Assembly (NCBI GenBank): GCA_031291755.1
Contig: JARLIK010000002.1
Span: 92,320 to 156,319, forward strand
Origin: Acidocella sp.
Lineage (GTDB): Bacteria; Pseudomonadota; Alphaproteobacteria; Acetobacterales; Acetobacteraceae
Direction: 5' to 3'
Length of the DNA: 64,000 bases
Shown piece after piece: positions 18,399 to 27,840 of the stretch (its first letter is position 1; every line of letters begins with the position of its first letter). The position numbers and the translations under genes are program-made. The notes under the pieces were generated by a model. It worked only from the letters and a program-made list of their open reading frames with translations, was not told where the DNA came from and did no database searches.

Positions 18399-21206
18399 TT
18401 AGGGTATAGGCTGCCAGCGTAACCCGGCCCGGATATCAGGCACCTTATGCGCACTCCCCCACGGCCCGACGATGGCGAGCCCGATATCCGGCGGCGATGC
18501 AACATTCGCGAGCAGGTGAATGTTGAGGGCAGTTTCCTGGTCCGGCAGATCAATGGTCCCGGTAGCGGAAGCTTTACCTATGCCAGATTGCAGACTGGCG
18601 CTGCCAATTTTGACAATTCCATGGTCGACCGTGGCGTCCATTGTTAGGTTGTCAAACGCGGTGGCTCCCGTCGTGCAGGCGTTACGCAAGCTGGTGGCGC
18701 GGCTTGGCAAAGTCAGGGCGTAGCTGAGCCCACCCAGGTTAAATCCTGTAAGTCCGCCCGCCTTGATTTGTATCGTTCCCGTCCCGTTCAGTGTCGCCAC
18801 CCACGTTGCCGGTGAAAACCCTGAGGCGGTAAGGTTGATCTGCCCATCGGCCAGACCACTTGGCAAGGTAAGCGGAAACGCGACGGGTAGATGCACAGCG
18901 GTCAAATCGACAGCCTTTACAGTCACCGAAACCCCAAGGCTTGGCGGCGTTGCCGGCGCGGTGGTGGTGGAGATACTTCCACTAATCGTGCCGTTCCCAA
19001 AACTCGCATGCGCAACCGTTAACACATCGTCATTCGGCTGCATCGCAATCGACCCCGCACTGGCGCCGAATATCTGGTTGCCGGCGTATAAAACGCGGTT
19101 AGCCGAAACATCGATTTTACCACTCGCCGTGGCAATGCCGGCCCACAGCGAAGATAGATCTGATGACATCGGCGGTAGTGCCAAAGTGTCGGCATCAATC
19201 TGCGCGGTGATTTTGTCATCCGGCGTCATTGCAAATTTGCCTGCTGCCGTGAGGTCTCCCATGGAGAGCACAAAATCTGTAAGCCCTATTTGCGTTTGTG
19301 AAATTGCCATGTTGGCTCTCAATGAAATCGAACCAGCACCTGGCCACGCGAGATTGGCTGGCAATCCGAACGCCTTGAATGCGGCGATGGCGCTGGGGTG
19401 GCGCATAGTGAGCGGCCCCTTCGCGGCTAAATGGACGAAATCCAAAACAGGTGAGGCCGTGATGCTAAACGGCCCCAACGTCAGCGTGCCGCTGGTCGCT
19501 AAAGCATCGGCAGGGCCAGAAGCTTCAATGAGGGCAGCCAGCGGCGTGTTCGTTATCGCAACCGGAGGTGACAATGCTGCGGGCAGCAATGCTGCCAAAG
19601 GCAATGCAGAGGGCATCGTCAGCAATGCGCGGGCCGACGAAATCTGCCCCCCTGCGGCCACTGTGAAGCTAGCAGCCGCCACCCCATTGTAAAGCGACGC
19701 GGTAAGTCTGCGAACGACAAGTTGATCGGAAAATCCTGCATCTATCAAAAAATTCGTCATCAAAATTTTGTGAAAGTTGGCGCGGTCGGCGGTTAACTCG
19801 ATATCTGCCGACATATTACTGGCAGGTTTGAATTGGCTCAGCGCCGCCACCAGCGGCGTCAGATCTAATTCACTGAGGTGCCATGCACCGTTTATTGCCA
19901 AATGCCCAGGCGTACTTTGCAGCCGGGCCGTTCCGCTCAGCGTGGCCGGCCCCAGCGTGCCAGTAACGGCGGAAATATCAAGTTGATTGAGCGGGCCACT
20001 AAGATTTGCCGCTAGACTGGTTTGCCAACCGGCCGGCAGCGGTGCCTTGATTCCGAAAGCGCTGAGGGCGCCAGCAAAATCATCCGCCGTCAATGCCGTT
20101 TTGCCTCGCAGATTTCCTGAAGGATCAATCGCCCCGGTGAAACTAAGCACGCCATTTCCGGGTAAGGTAACGTTCAGTGCGGTGATGGAAACGCCCGATT
20201 GCGCGATATCCGCACTCGTCTGAATGTTCGTCAGTGTCACGCCCGCCACTGTCGAATTGTTGAAATTTAGGTCTATATGCACATTGAGTGCGTGCAAGGT
20301 TGCAAGTTCGCTCGCTGATAATGTCGGCTGAATATCAAGTTGATCGCCCGCCAAGTGAAGATCAAGTTGTGGTTTTTTGAAATCGAAAGCTGCATCGCCG
20401 GTAAGTTGCGCCGACGCTTGTGTTGCTACCAGGTTTGAAATCCGGAAACCAACCGGGTCAGCATGTATGGTACCCGAGGCCGTCACCGGTAGGGTACTGG
20501 CCTTTGAAAGCCAGCCAGTGCCTGTTGTGGTCAGTGAAATTTTGCCCGTCAGAGAATTTTCAGTCGAGAAAATCCCCGAAAGATGCATTTGTGTATTGGC
20601 TGTTTTTACATCAATGGTCACGGGCGCGGTTCCGGTCGTATCGAGCGCACCCAGGCTGAGGCTCAATTCGATATGCTGGCCTTGCAGCAAACCACTGCCT
20701 GAAACCGAAAGGCTGCCCTGGGCGCCGGTAAAAATATCAGCTGAAACATGGGTAAACATTAAACTGCCAAAGCTGATCTGACCATCATTAATTTGCGCAT
20801 GCAAAGCTGCCAGCCACGGCGGCGGCGCAATAGCTGCGGCACCATTTGGCAAAGGCCATGGAAAATTGATCGTAGGAGATTGCAGCATCAAACTACTGGC
20901 GCTGAGTTCTCCGTGCAGTAACGCCCCGAGCGCAATATCGAGCGTCAGCGACTTGGCAGTGATAATTTCCGCATCGGGTCCAGTAATCGTCACATCACCG
21001 GCGATAAGCTGTGGTGCCGGTTTAAGGGCTAACGAAAGATTGCCACTGATATGAACATTCCGTCCCGTTAACGACGATGCTAACTCCTCAATCGTTGTCC
21101 GGTTTTGCGGTGAGGATACCAGGCTCGGGAGCGCCAAAATCAAACTCGCGGCCAGCAATAAAATGCCGACCGGCAGAGCAATCCAGAGTGCCTTTTTGCG
21201 TGTCAT
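18399..21206 (-). CDS. AsmA family protein
   Basis: 935 residues with one N-terminal membrane anchor (about 7-28), then the AsmA N-terminal pattern (LASSLTGRNVHISGNLSLALKPAPQLIAGDVTITG) and a long beta-rich periplasmic body, ending with a C-terminal AsmA-like domain (LSYALTLPSRATSLRNACTTGATAFDNLTMDATVDHG). Relatives are bridge-like proteins implicated in phospholipid transport or outer-membrane assembly in the periplasm. Its ATG overlaps the oxoprolinase stop, which is unexpected functionally but suggests one transcript. Confidence 0.88.
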   Translation of the reverse strand: MTRKKALWIALPVGILLLAASLILALPSLVSSPQNRTTIEELASSLTGRNVHISGNLSLALKPAPQLIAGDVTITGPDAEIITAKSLTLDIALGALLHGELSASSLMLQSPTINFPWPLPNGAAAIAPPPWLAALHAQINDGQISFGSLMFTHVSADIFTGAQGSLSVSGSGLLQGQHIELSLSLGALDTTGTAPVTIDVKTANTQMHLSGIFSTENSLTGKISLTTTGTGWLSKASTLPVTASGTIHADPVGFRISNLVATQASAQLTGDAAFDFKKPQLDLHLAGDQLDIQPTLSASELATLHALNVHIDLNFNNSTVAGVTLTNIQTSADIAQSGVSITALNVTLPGNGVLSFTGAIDPSGNLRGKTALTADDFAGALSAFGIKAPLPAGWQTSLAANLSGPLNQLDISAVTGTLGPATLSGTARLQSTPGHLAINGAWHLSELDLTPLVAALSQFKPASNMSADIELTADRANFHKILMTNFLIDAGFSDQLVVRRLTASLYNGVAAASFTVAAGGQISSARALLTMPSALPLAALLPAALSPPVAITNTPLAALIEASGPADALATSGTLTLGPFSITASPVLDFVHLAAKGPLTMRHPSAIAAFKAFGLPANLAWPGAGSISLRANMAISQTQIGLTDFVLSMGDLTAAGKFAMTPDDKITAQIDADTLALPPMSSDLSSLWAGIATASGKIDVSANRVLYAGNQIFGASAGSIAMQPNDDVLTVAHASFGNGTISGSISTTTAPATPPSLGVSVTVKAVDLTAVHLPVAFPLTLPSGLADGQINLTASGFSPATWVATLNGTGTIQIKAGGLTGFNLGGLSYALTLPSRATSLRNACTTGATAFDNLTMDATVDHGIVKIGSASLQSGIGKASATGTIDLPDQETALNIHLLANVASPPDIGLAIVGPWGSAHKVPDIRAGLRWQPIP

Positions 21207-24200
21207 GCCACGCCGTATCCGCCGCCGCCGGGTGTTGCGATGATAAACGCATCACCCGCCGCCAAATTTACCTGCGCACAACCTGCCAATTTCTCAATGG
21301 CGCCATCGCGGCGCTCTACACACTGCCGCCCGGCCGCCCCAGCATTACCTCCAGCCAAACCAAACGGGCCTTGCCGCCGCCGTGATGAAACAATCGTCGC
21401 CACCATCGGTTCCAGAAAACGTAATTTTCGGACAGCCCCGTTGCCACCAGAATATTTCCCACGACCGCCAGAACCCCGCCGGATCGAAAACTCCTCGACC
21501 CGAACTGGATAGCGTAACTCCATAATTTCCGGGTCCGTCATCCGCGTGTTGGTCATGTGCGTATGCACGGCGGACGTGCCCGCAAAGCCTGGCCCGGCGC
21601 CAGCGCCACCGCAAATGGTCTCATAATATTGCCGTGTCGCATCGCCAAACAAAAAGTTGTTCATGGTGGCCTGCGATGCCGCGCACGCGCCGAGCGCTCC
21701 CAGCAACGCCACGGTTACCGCCTGGCTCACTTCGGTATTCCCCGCCACCACCGCCGAACCCGGCAACGGTGATAGAAAACATCCAGCCGGAATGACAATC
21801 TTCAGAGGCTTCAGGCAGCCCTCGTTCAACGGAATATCAGTGCCCACCAAACAGCGGAACGCATATAAAACCGCAGCGGTAGTCACGGCCGGCGGCGCGT
21901 TGAAATTATTCGCAATCGGCGGCGCACCAGTGCCGGTAAAATCAATCACCGCCGATTGCTCCTGATGATTGATGGTAACGCTAACCTTCAATGGCGTTCC
22001 ATCATCCATCTCATAATCAAAAGCGCCATCGCTCAGTCTGCCGATCACTCGGCGGATCGAGGCTTCGGCATTATTCTTCACATGCCCCATATAGGCCTGC
22101 ACAACATCCCAGCCATAGCGCGTAATAATGCCGTTGAGCGCGGCCACGCCTGTTGCATTAGCGGCAATCTGTGCCTGCATATCGGCCACATTCTGGCCTG
22201 GGTTGCGGGCCGGATATTTTGCACCGGCCAAAATATCCCGGAACGCCGCCTCCTGAAACACGCCGTCGGACAGCAGTAAAAAATTATCAATCACCACGCC
22301 TTCATCGTCCAGCGTTTTGGAAAATGGCGGCGTTGAGCCAGGCGTCAGCCCGCCCACATCGGCATGATGCCCCCGGCACGCCACAAAAAACCGCAGGCTC
22401 TCGCCCGCTTCATCAAACACCGGCGTAATCAGCGTGATATCCGGCAGATGCGTACCCCCGGCAAACGGGTTATTCAGCGCCACCGCATCGCCCGGCTTTA
22501 AGGAGCTGCCTCGCGCCCGAATCACCGCCCGCACGCTCTCCCCCATCGCGCCCAGATGCACCGGCACATGCGGCGCATTGGCAATCAGGCCACCGGCGGC
22601 ATCAAAAATTGCGCAGGAAAAATCAAGACGTTCCTTGATATTCACACTCTGTGCGGTGTTGCGCAGCACGGTGCCGCATTGCTCGGCAATTGCCATGAAC
22701 AGGTTATTGAACAATTCCAGCAGCACCGGGTCGGCGCGGGATATATCCCGCACCACTTCATTATCCCGAGGTATGATACGGCGTAAAATTATGTGATTCT
22801 GCGCCGTAACTTCCGCTTGCCAGCCAGGTTCGATGATGGTGGTGGCATTGGCTTCACGGATCATGGCCGGGCCGGTCAATTGATCACCGGCCAGCAGCGC
22901 CGTGCGTTCAAACACCGGCGCAGTATGGGCAGCACCACCGGTAAATATCTGCACCTCGTCCACCGGTTCGCAAGCACCTTCCGTGCGGGCGCCAAGTGCT
23001 GCCTCCACCACCGCATCACCGGGCGCCATCGCTTCAACCGCCACGGTCTCGGCAATAATTGGCTTCTCGGCTGTGATAAAGCCAAACAAGCGTTTATGCG
23101 CTGTTTCAAATTCAGACACCATCGCGGCGTAGCCTGCCAGCGTTACCGGCAGCGGCGCATCGGTGCCGCTATAGCGCAAATGCACAAACTGTTTCGTTTG
23201 AATCAGCGCCCGGTCAACATCCTGTGCCCGCAACGCCTCCACAGCGCTGGCTTCCAGCATGCCCGCCACAATTTTCAATTCATTAACCGCATCCGGCGTC
23301 AACGCAATTTCCACCGCCTGCTCGCGCAGCATCAAAAAATCCGCAAGGCCCATCCCATAGGCTGAAAGCACCCCTGCCAGCGGATGAATAAATATCCGCT
23401 CCATCCCCAATTCATCAGCCACCAGACACGCATGCTGCCCGCCGGCGCCACCAAAACTGGTCAACACAAAATCCGCCGGGTTGCGCCCCCGCTGCACGGT
23501 AATCTGCCGGATTGCGTGCGCCATATTGGCCACCGCAATCGCAATAAACCCTTCCGCCAATTCCGCTGCACTTCGTAAAACCCCGGTCGCCGCGGCCACC
23601 TCGGCAGCCAGTGCTGCAAACTTGGTATGCACAATCTCAGCATCCAGCATCGCATCACCGCAGGGCCCAAATATCGCCGGAAAATGCGCTGGCTGAATTT
23701 TCCCCACCAGCACATTGGCATCCGTCACCGTCAGCGGCCCGCCATTGCGGTAACACGCCGGCCCTGGGTTAGCCCCGGCACTTTCTGGCCCCACCCGCAG
23801 CCGCGCCCCATCAAAGCTCAATATCGAACCCCCACCGGCTGCCACGGTATTGATCGCCAGCATCGGCGCGCGCAGCCGTACCCCGGCAATCTCGGTCTCG
23901 AAGCTGCGCTCGAACGCCCCGTCATAAAGCGCCACATCGGTTGAGGTGCCGCCCATGTCAAACCCGATCACATGGATAAACCCCGCCATCGCCGCCGTCC
24001 GCGCCGCCCCCACTATGCCGCCTGCCGGGCCCGAAAGCACCGCATCCTTGCCGGAAAAACTCTCGGCCTTTGCCAGCCCGCCATGCGACTGCATGAAGAA
24101 CAATTTAGCCCCACTCAACCCCGCTGCCACCTGGTCGATGTAACGCCGCAGCACCGGCGAGAGATACGCATCCGCCACCGTGGTATCGCCGCGCGGCACC

Positions 24201-24778
24201 AGCCTGAGCAACGGGCTGGCCACATGGCTGAGTGAAATCTGGGTAAACCCGGCCTCGGCGGCTAATTCCCCTAGCCTGGTTTCCTGCGCCGGATATTTCC
24301 AGGCGTGGATCAGCGCAATCGCCACCGCCTCCATGCCCTCCGCGCGGGCCGCCCGCATGGTTGCCAGCGCCGCCGCCTCATCAAGCGCCTCAATCTCGGT
24401 GCCATCCACCGCCACCCGGCCCGCCACTTCCGCTACCTTGGCATAAAGCATGCTGGGCAGCTTGATAGCGAGGTCAAACAGCCGGGGCCTGGCCTGGTTT
24501 CCAATCCGCAGTAAATCCGCAAAGCCCCGGTTGGTCAGCAGCAGTACTGGCACGCCTTTACGCTCCAGCAGCGCGTTGGTGGCCACCGTGGTACCCATTT
24601 TCACTGCCTCAACCGGCGCACCCCCGGCCATCTCGGCAATTCCCGCCAGCGCCGCATCAGCATAACGGGCGGGGTTTTCCGAGAGCAGCTTTTTGGTCAC
24701 CAGCACGCCGTCAGGGCGCCGCGCCACGATGTCGGTAAACGTGCCCCCCCGATCGATCCAGAACTGCCAGCCCGCCAT
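21203..24778 (-). CDS. 5-Oxoprolinase / hydantoinase family protein (HyuA-HyuB fusion)
   Basis: 1191 residues that join a HyuA-type ATPase half (about 1-660, with [15 protein letters not shown] at the start and [15 protein letters not shown] near 275) to a HyuB-type half (about 680-1190, with [32 protein letters not shown] and [20 protein letters not shown]). This is the arrangement of ATP-dependent 5-oxoprolinase, which opens pyroglutamate to glutamate. Hydantoin or another cyclic amide is a possible alternative substrate. Cytoplasmic. No transporter is adjacent to help decide. Confidence 0.88.
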   Translation of the reverse strand: MAGWQFWIDRGGTFTDIVARRPDGVLVTKKLLSENPARYADAALAGIAEMAGGAPVEAVKMGTTVATNALLERKGVPVLLLTNRGFADLLRIGNQARPRLFDLAIKLPSMLYAKVAEVAGRVAVDGTEIEALDEAAALATMRAARAEGMEAVAIALIHAWKYPAQETRLGELAAEAGFTQISLSHVASPLLRLVPRGDTTVADAYLSPVLRRYIDQVAAGLSGAKLFFMQSHGGLAKAESFSGKDAVLSGPAGGIVGAARTAAMAGFIHVIGFDMGGTSTDVALYDGAFERSFETEIAGVRLRAPMLAINTVAAGGGSILSFDGARLRVGPESAGANPGPACYRNGGPLTVTDANVLVGKIQPAHFPAIFGPCGDAMLDAEIVHTKFAALAAEVAAATGVLRSAAELAEGFIAIAVANMAHAIRQITVQRGRNPADFVLTSFGGAGGQHACLVADELGMERIFIHPLAGVLSAYGMGLADFLMLREQAVEIALTPDAVNELKIVAGMLEASAVEALRAQDVDRALIQTKQFVHLRYSGTDAPLPVTLAGYAAMVSEFETAHKRLFGFITAEKPIIAETVAVEAMAPGDAVVEAALGARTEGACEPVDEVQIFTGGAAHTAPVFERTALLAGDQLTGPAMIREANATTIIEPGWQAEVTAQNHIILRRIIPRDNEVVRDISRADPVLLELFNNLFMAIAEQCGTVLRNTAQSVNIKERLDFSCAIFDAAGGLIANAPHVPVHLGAMGESVRAVIRARGSSLKPGDAVALNNPFAGGTHLPDITLITPVFDEAGESLRFFVACRGHHADVGGLTPGSTPPFSKTLDDEGVVIDNFLLLSDGVFQEAAFRDILAGAKYPARNPGQNVADMQAQIAANATGVAALNGIITRYGWDVVQAYMGHVKNNAEASIRRVIGRLSDGAFDYEMDDGTPLKVSVTINHQEQSAVIDFTGTGAPPIANNFNAPPAVTTAAVLYAFRCLVGTDIPLNEGCLKPLKIVIPAGCFLSPLPGSAVVAGNTEVSQAVTVALLGALGACAASQATMNNFLFGDATRQYYETICGGAGAGPGFAGTSAVHTHMTNTRMTDPEIMELRYPVRVEEFSIRRGSGGRGKYSGGNGAVRKLRFLEPMVATIVSSRRRQGPFGLAGGNAGAAGRQCVERRDGAIEKLAGCAQVNLAAGDAFIIATPGGGGYGVA

Positions 24779-24857
24779 TCAACCCGTCCGAAAACCTAGT
24801 TAGGTGATGCTGTATTGTGCGGTTGGGTTCAAGGGCAGGGGCATGTTATGAGGGCGA

Positions 24858-25610
24858 ATGTCCTATTGGGGTAAGGTAATCGGCGGCGTGGCAGGCTTTG
24901 CCATGGCCGGGCCGTGGGGGGCGCTGTTTGGTGCCTCGCTGGGCCATGCGGTTGATAATGGCGCGTTGCCGAACTTCAACGGCCGCGCACTGCCGTTCGA
25001 TTCAGCGCGGCTGGCCGCCATGCTGGGCCGGCGCGAGCAGGTGTTTGCCATCAGCGTTACCACCCTGGCCGCCAAGCTCGCCAAATGCGACGGCCCGGTC
25101 AGCCGCGCCGAGATTGACGCCTTCCGCGCCAGCTTCCGAATCCCTGACCAGAACGTGCGCGAAATTGGCCTGCTGTTCGACCAGGCCCGCGATTCCCCTG
25201 ACGGCTATGAATCCCACGCCCGCCAGCTTGGCCTGGCCTTCGCCGACCATCGCAGCATCCTCGAGCAGGTGCTGGCCGGTCTGTACCAAATTGCCAGGGC
25301 GGATGGCCCGGTAAACGCTGCCGAGTCCATCTTCCTGGGCCGGGTGGCTTACGAATTTGGTTTGGACAATGCCGCCGCCAACCGCGCCAACTTCGGCACC
25401 GCGGCGAGCAACCCCTACGAGGTGCTGGGCATCAACCGCGCCGCAACCAACGACGAGGTGCGCACCCGCTGGAAAACCCTGGTCCGCGAACATCACCCGG
25501 ACGGTCTGGCCTCCAAAGGCGTGCCACCCGAGATGATTAAGGCCGCCACCGACCGCATCGCCAAAATCAACGCCGCCTATGATGTCATCAAGCGCGAGCG
25601 CAAACTTTGA
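24858..25610 (+). CDS. TerB/DnaJ-domain protein (DjlA-like co-chaperone)
   Basis: 250 residues: a Gly/Ala-rich N-terminal segment (GKVIGGVAGFAMAGPWGALFGASLGHAVD) that may associate with the membrane, a TerB-like helical domain at about 55-165, and a C-terminal J domain at about 180-250 with the HPD motif (REHHPDGLAS). This is the DjlA order. It should stimulate DnaK. Its stop overlaps the TTG start of the amidase gene, so the two are coupled. Confidence 0.9.
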   Translation: MSYWGKVIGGVAGFAMAGPWGALFGASLGHAVDNGALPNFNGRALPFDSARLAAMLGRREQVFAISVTTLAAKLAKCDGPVSRAEIDAFRASFRIPDQNVREIGLLFDQARDSPDGYESHARQLGLAFADHRSILEQVLAGLYQIARADGPVNAAESIFLGRVAYEFGLDNAAANRANFGTAASNPYEVLGINRAATNDEVRTRWKTLVREHHPDGLASKGVPPEMIKAATDRIAKINAAYDVIKRERKL

Positions 25611-26266
25611 TTTTTTCTCCCTCGCCGAATTTTGATGCCCGGCCGGAGGGGGCGCCGATTGATCATTTGGTGCTGCACTACACTGGCATGCTGAGTGCAA
25701 AAGCCGCCATTGACCGCTTGCGCGACCCCGCCGCCAAAGTATCCGCGCATTATGTGGTGGACGAGGACGGCACGGTTTACGCACTGGTGGACGAGGACAA
25801 ACGCGCCTGGCACGCCGGGGTGAGTTATTGGCGCGGTGTTAAGCAGCTTAACGACCGCTCAATTGGTATCGAAATCGTCAACCCCGGCCACGAATGGGGC
25901 TACTGCGCCTTCCCCGAAGCGCAGATGCTGGCGCTGCGCGATTTGTGTTTGGGCATTCTCTCCCGCCACCCGATCCCCGCCCGCAATGTGGTGGGCCACT
26001 CTGACATCGCCCCTGACCGTAAGCAGGACCCTGGGGAATTGTTTGATTGGCAATGGCTGGCCGCGCAGGGGGTGGGGTTTTGGACCGATGCGTTCGGAGA
26101 GCCAGGCGATTTGATGCAGGATTTGGCGGCGATTGGGTATGATGTGAGCTTGCCGGAGGCCGCTGTGATCACGGCGTTTCAACGACGGTTTTTGCCGGGG
26201 TGGCTGAGTGGGGTGGGGGATGAGGTGACGCGGAAGAGGGTGGTGGGGGTTTTGAAGAGGCTATAA
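25607..26266 (+). CDS. N-acetylmuramoyl-L-alanine amidase (AmpD-like)
   Basis: 219 residues of the zinc Amidase_2 fold: His ligands in LVLHYTG (near 24) and NVVGHSDIAPDRKQDPG (near 130), WHAGVSYW and NDRSIGIEIVNPGHEWGY between them, and a C-terminal peptidoglycan-binding-like helical tail (AVITAFQRRFLPG). Cuts the MurNAc-L-Ala bond in cell-wall recycling or remodelling. No signal peptide is seen, so it may be cytoplasmic like AmpD. The start is TTG at 25607, inside TTGA with the djlA-like stop; the next Met comes after the first His ligand and cannot be the start. Confidence 0.9.
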   Translation: MIFSPSPNFDARPEGAPIDHLVLHYTGMLSAKAAIDRLRDPAAKVSAHYVVDEDGTVYALVDEDKRAWHAGVSYWRGVKQLNDRSIGIEIVNPGHEWGYCAFPEAQMLALRDLCLGILSRHPIPARNVVGHSDIAPDRKQDPGELFDWQWLAAQGVGFWTDAFGEPGDLMQDLAAIGYDVSLPEAAVITAFQRRFLPGWLSGVGDEVTRKRVVGVLKRL

Positions 26267-26286
26267 AACGAGATAGAGATAAGCAT

Positions 26287-27336
26287 TCAAAAAATTTTCA
26301 ATGTCTTTTTCAACACTCCAGACTGCTCTTCATCAATCAACGGCGCGACCCATTCTTCTAGTTCTTTGAGGGAATAAAATTTAGGCATTGGTCGTTCACC
26401 CCACGGGTCTTGTTGCAAATTTGCCCAGGCAAGTGATTCACAGGATCGCCTAGGGTGGGACATAAGTGCGCTTGTACTGAGGTCTGAGTTTACGCCAAAA
26501 AAACTTTCGTCTTGGATAAAATTTGACCAGGAGTTCATTATTTCTTTGGGATCTTTAAGGTCGATAAGAGCTATGTGAGCGATCCATTTGCCTGCATTTT
26601 GTTTCCAAGCGGAGAGCAATAGCGACTTTGCTTCAACATCTGAAATTGGAGCACTATAACCAAAAATAGTAAGGAAATAGCATTTAGAAATAAATTCTTG
26701 AGAGGCCCTCCATTGTTCAGAAATAAACGGATTAGCATTATAGTCTTTGTTGTCTACGGGGAACAGTAATGGCGATGGCTCCATATAGTGGCCATTGTAA
26801 GGTCCATCGGATAAAAAGCCTACAGATTTTTGTTTCAGATCATATCCCACATCAATATTTCCATGTAGAAAAAATAACTGTGGTAAGACTTTTCCTAGGT
26901 GTCTCCACCTTTTATATGCTTGTACGAGCAGTGGATCCCAATTGAAGGTGATTATTGCATCCTTTTGTCTCAGCGATAAAATTAAGTAATCATACAATGT
27001 AGGAGATTTAGAAATTTGTATTTTAGAAAAATAAGAACCAATCTCAGCATTTAAATTTTGAATTATATCATTTCTATTTTGTTTAATTGCTTCACTGTAA
27101 ATAAGTTCAAAATTATTTTCTGAAAAATTCAGTTCTTTTATAATGTTTTTTAAATTCAGAGTTTCAATGAAGTCATTCATCAAAGGTAATTTTTGATGAA
27201 ATTTGTCTCCATCTGGACAACAAGCACGACTAGCGCCGGCGCCAAGTATCACGACATGAGGTGAGTGATTATGGTTTGTTTTAATGTCCAGATTTGGCAT
27301 TTGTAAACTAGTAAATCGTGGTTTTTGTTGCTTCAT
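26287..27336 (-). CDS. SIR2-like domain protein, stand-alone
   Basis: 349 residues from ATG 27336 (a TTG 15 bases earlier is open). Motifs fit a SIR2-like NAD-binding fold: LGAGAS at 31-36, TFNWDPLL at 130-137, FLHGN with candidate catalytic His158, and IFGYSAPISD at 225-233. The remaining C-terminal 110 residues have no motif I recognise. No zinc-binding Cys pairs are seen. The gene is visibly AT-rich against GC-rich neighbours, uses many AT-ending codons and begins 17 bases from a repeat element, all signs of acquisition. SIR2-like proteins are often NAD-depleting antiphage effectors, but no partner gene is adjacent. Function is not proven. Confidence 0.65.
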   Translation of the reverse strand: MKQQKPRFTSLQMPNLDIKTNHNHSPHVVILGAGASRACCPDGDKFHQKLPLMNDFIETLNLKNIIKELNFSENNFELIYSEAIKQNRNDIIQNLNAEIGSYFSKIQISKSPTLYDYLILSLRQKDAIITFNWDPLLVQAYKRWRHLGKVLPQLFFLHGNIDVGYDLKQKSVGFLSDGPYNGHYMEPSPLLFPVDNKDYNANPFISEQWRASQEFISKCYFLTIFGYSAPISDVEAKSLLLSAWKQNAGKWIAHIALIDLKDPKEIMNSWSNFIQDESFFGVNSDLSTSALMSHPRRSCESLAWANLQQDPWGERPMPKFYSLKELEEWVAPLIDEEQSGVLKKTLKIF

Positions 27337-27353
27337 AATTGATCTCTGCAAGC

Positions 27354-27437
27354 GTAGGGTGGGTGAGCGCAGCGCTACCCACCATTGTTTATGGTTTCAA
27401 CGCACACGGTGGGTTACGCTTCGCTCACCCACCCTAC
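27354..27437. repeat. Inverted-repeat element of the GTAGGGTGGGTGAGCG type
   Basis: Outer arms GTAGGGTGGGTGAGCG and CGCTCACCCACCCTAC; extended to 30 bases each, 27 of 30 positions pair, around a 24-base centre. It lies immediately upstream of the SIR2-like gene. Repeats with this sequence flavour occur in many genomes and resemble miniature mobile elements; no target duplication is visible. Confidence 0.75.
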
Positions 27438-27448
27438 AGGCCCATCCC

Positions 27449-27539
27449 CGTCATTGCGAGCGCAGCGAAGCAATCTATCTTTTACGAAACGGCCACCAGA
27501 GATGGATTGCCGCGGCCGCTGTGCGGCCCCGCAATGACG
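27449..27539. repeat. Inverted-repeat element with CGTCATTGCG ends
   Basis: Ten-base perfect ends CGTCATTGCG and CGCAATGACG. Inside, AGCAATC near the left end and GATTGC near the right also oppose each other. It ends 3 bases before the stop codon of the 62-residue gene, where it could act as an RNA stem or terminator. 11 bases separate it from the previous element. Confidence 0.7.
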
Positions 27540-27542
27540 GCA

Positions 27543-27731
27543 TTAATCTCTGCGCTTGCGCAGCAGCCGAACCAGTGCCGCGCCGCCGCCGACCGCGATG
27601 AACGCCGGAATCCCCGAGGCCAGCATCGGGGCCGGGGCGGCGGGTGGTGGATCATCTATGAATGCAAACGCCGGGGCGATCGCGAGCAAGCCCCACATCA
27701 ACAAGGCTGCCGTCATGCCAAGCGTCTTCAT
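27543..27731 (-). CDS. 62-residue exported protein with a PEP-CTERM-like sorting tail
   Basis: ATG at 27731 has AGGAG 9 bases upstream. The product starts with a signal peptide (MKTLGMTAALLMWGLLAIAPAFA), then FIDDPPPAAPAP, a hydrophobic segment (MLASGIPAFIAVGGGAALV) and a basic tail RLLRKRRD. Pro-rich motif, membrane helix, basic end is the three-part architecture of exosortase substrates, although the core is PAP rather than PEP. Almost no mature domain remains between signal and tail. It is divergent from an exosortase-like gene 109 bases away, which supports an enzyme-substrate pair. Alternative: an ordinary small protein with two membrane segments. Confidence 0.65.
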   Translation of the reverse strand: MKTLGMTAALLMWGLLAIAPAFAFIDDPPPAAPAPMLASGIPAFIAVGGGAALVRLLRKRRD

Positions 27732-27840
27732 CGGTGCTGCTCCTGCTCTGCGCGATACCATAGCGTAGTCTTTGAATGAGAATTTGCGCAACATAAAGTA
27801 ACGATACCCGAAACCGGCACCATGCTCTACCATCAAACCC

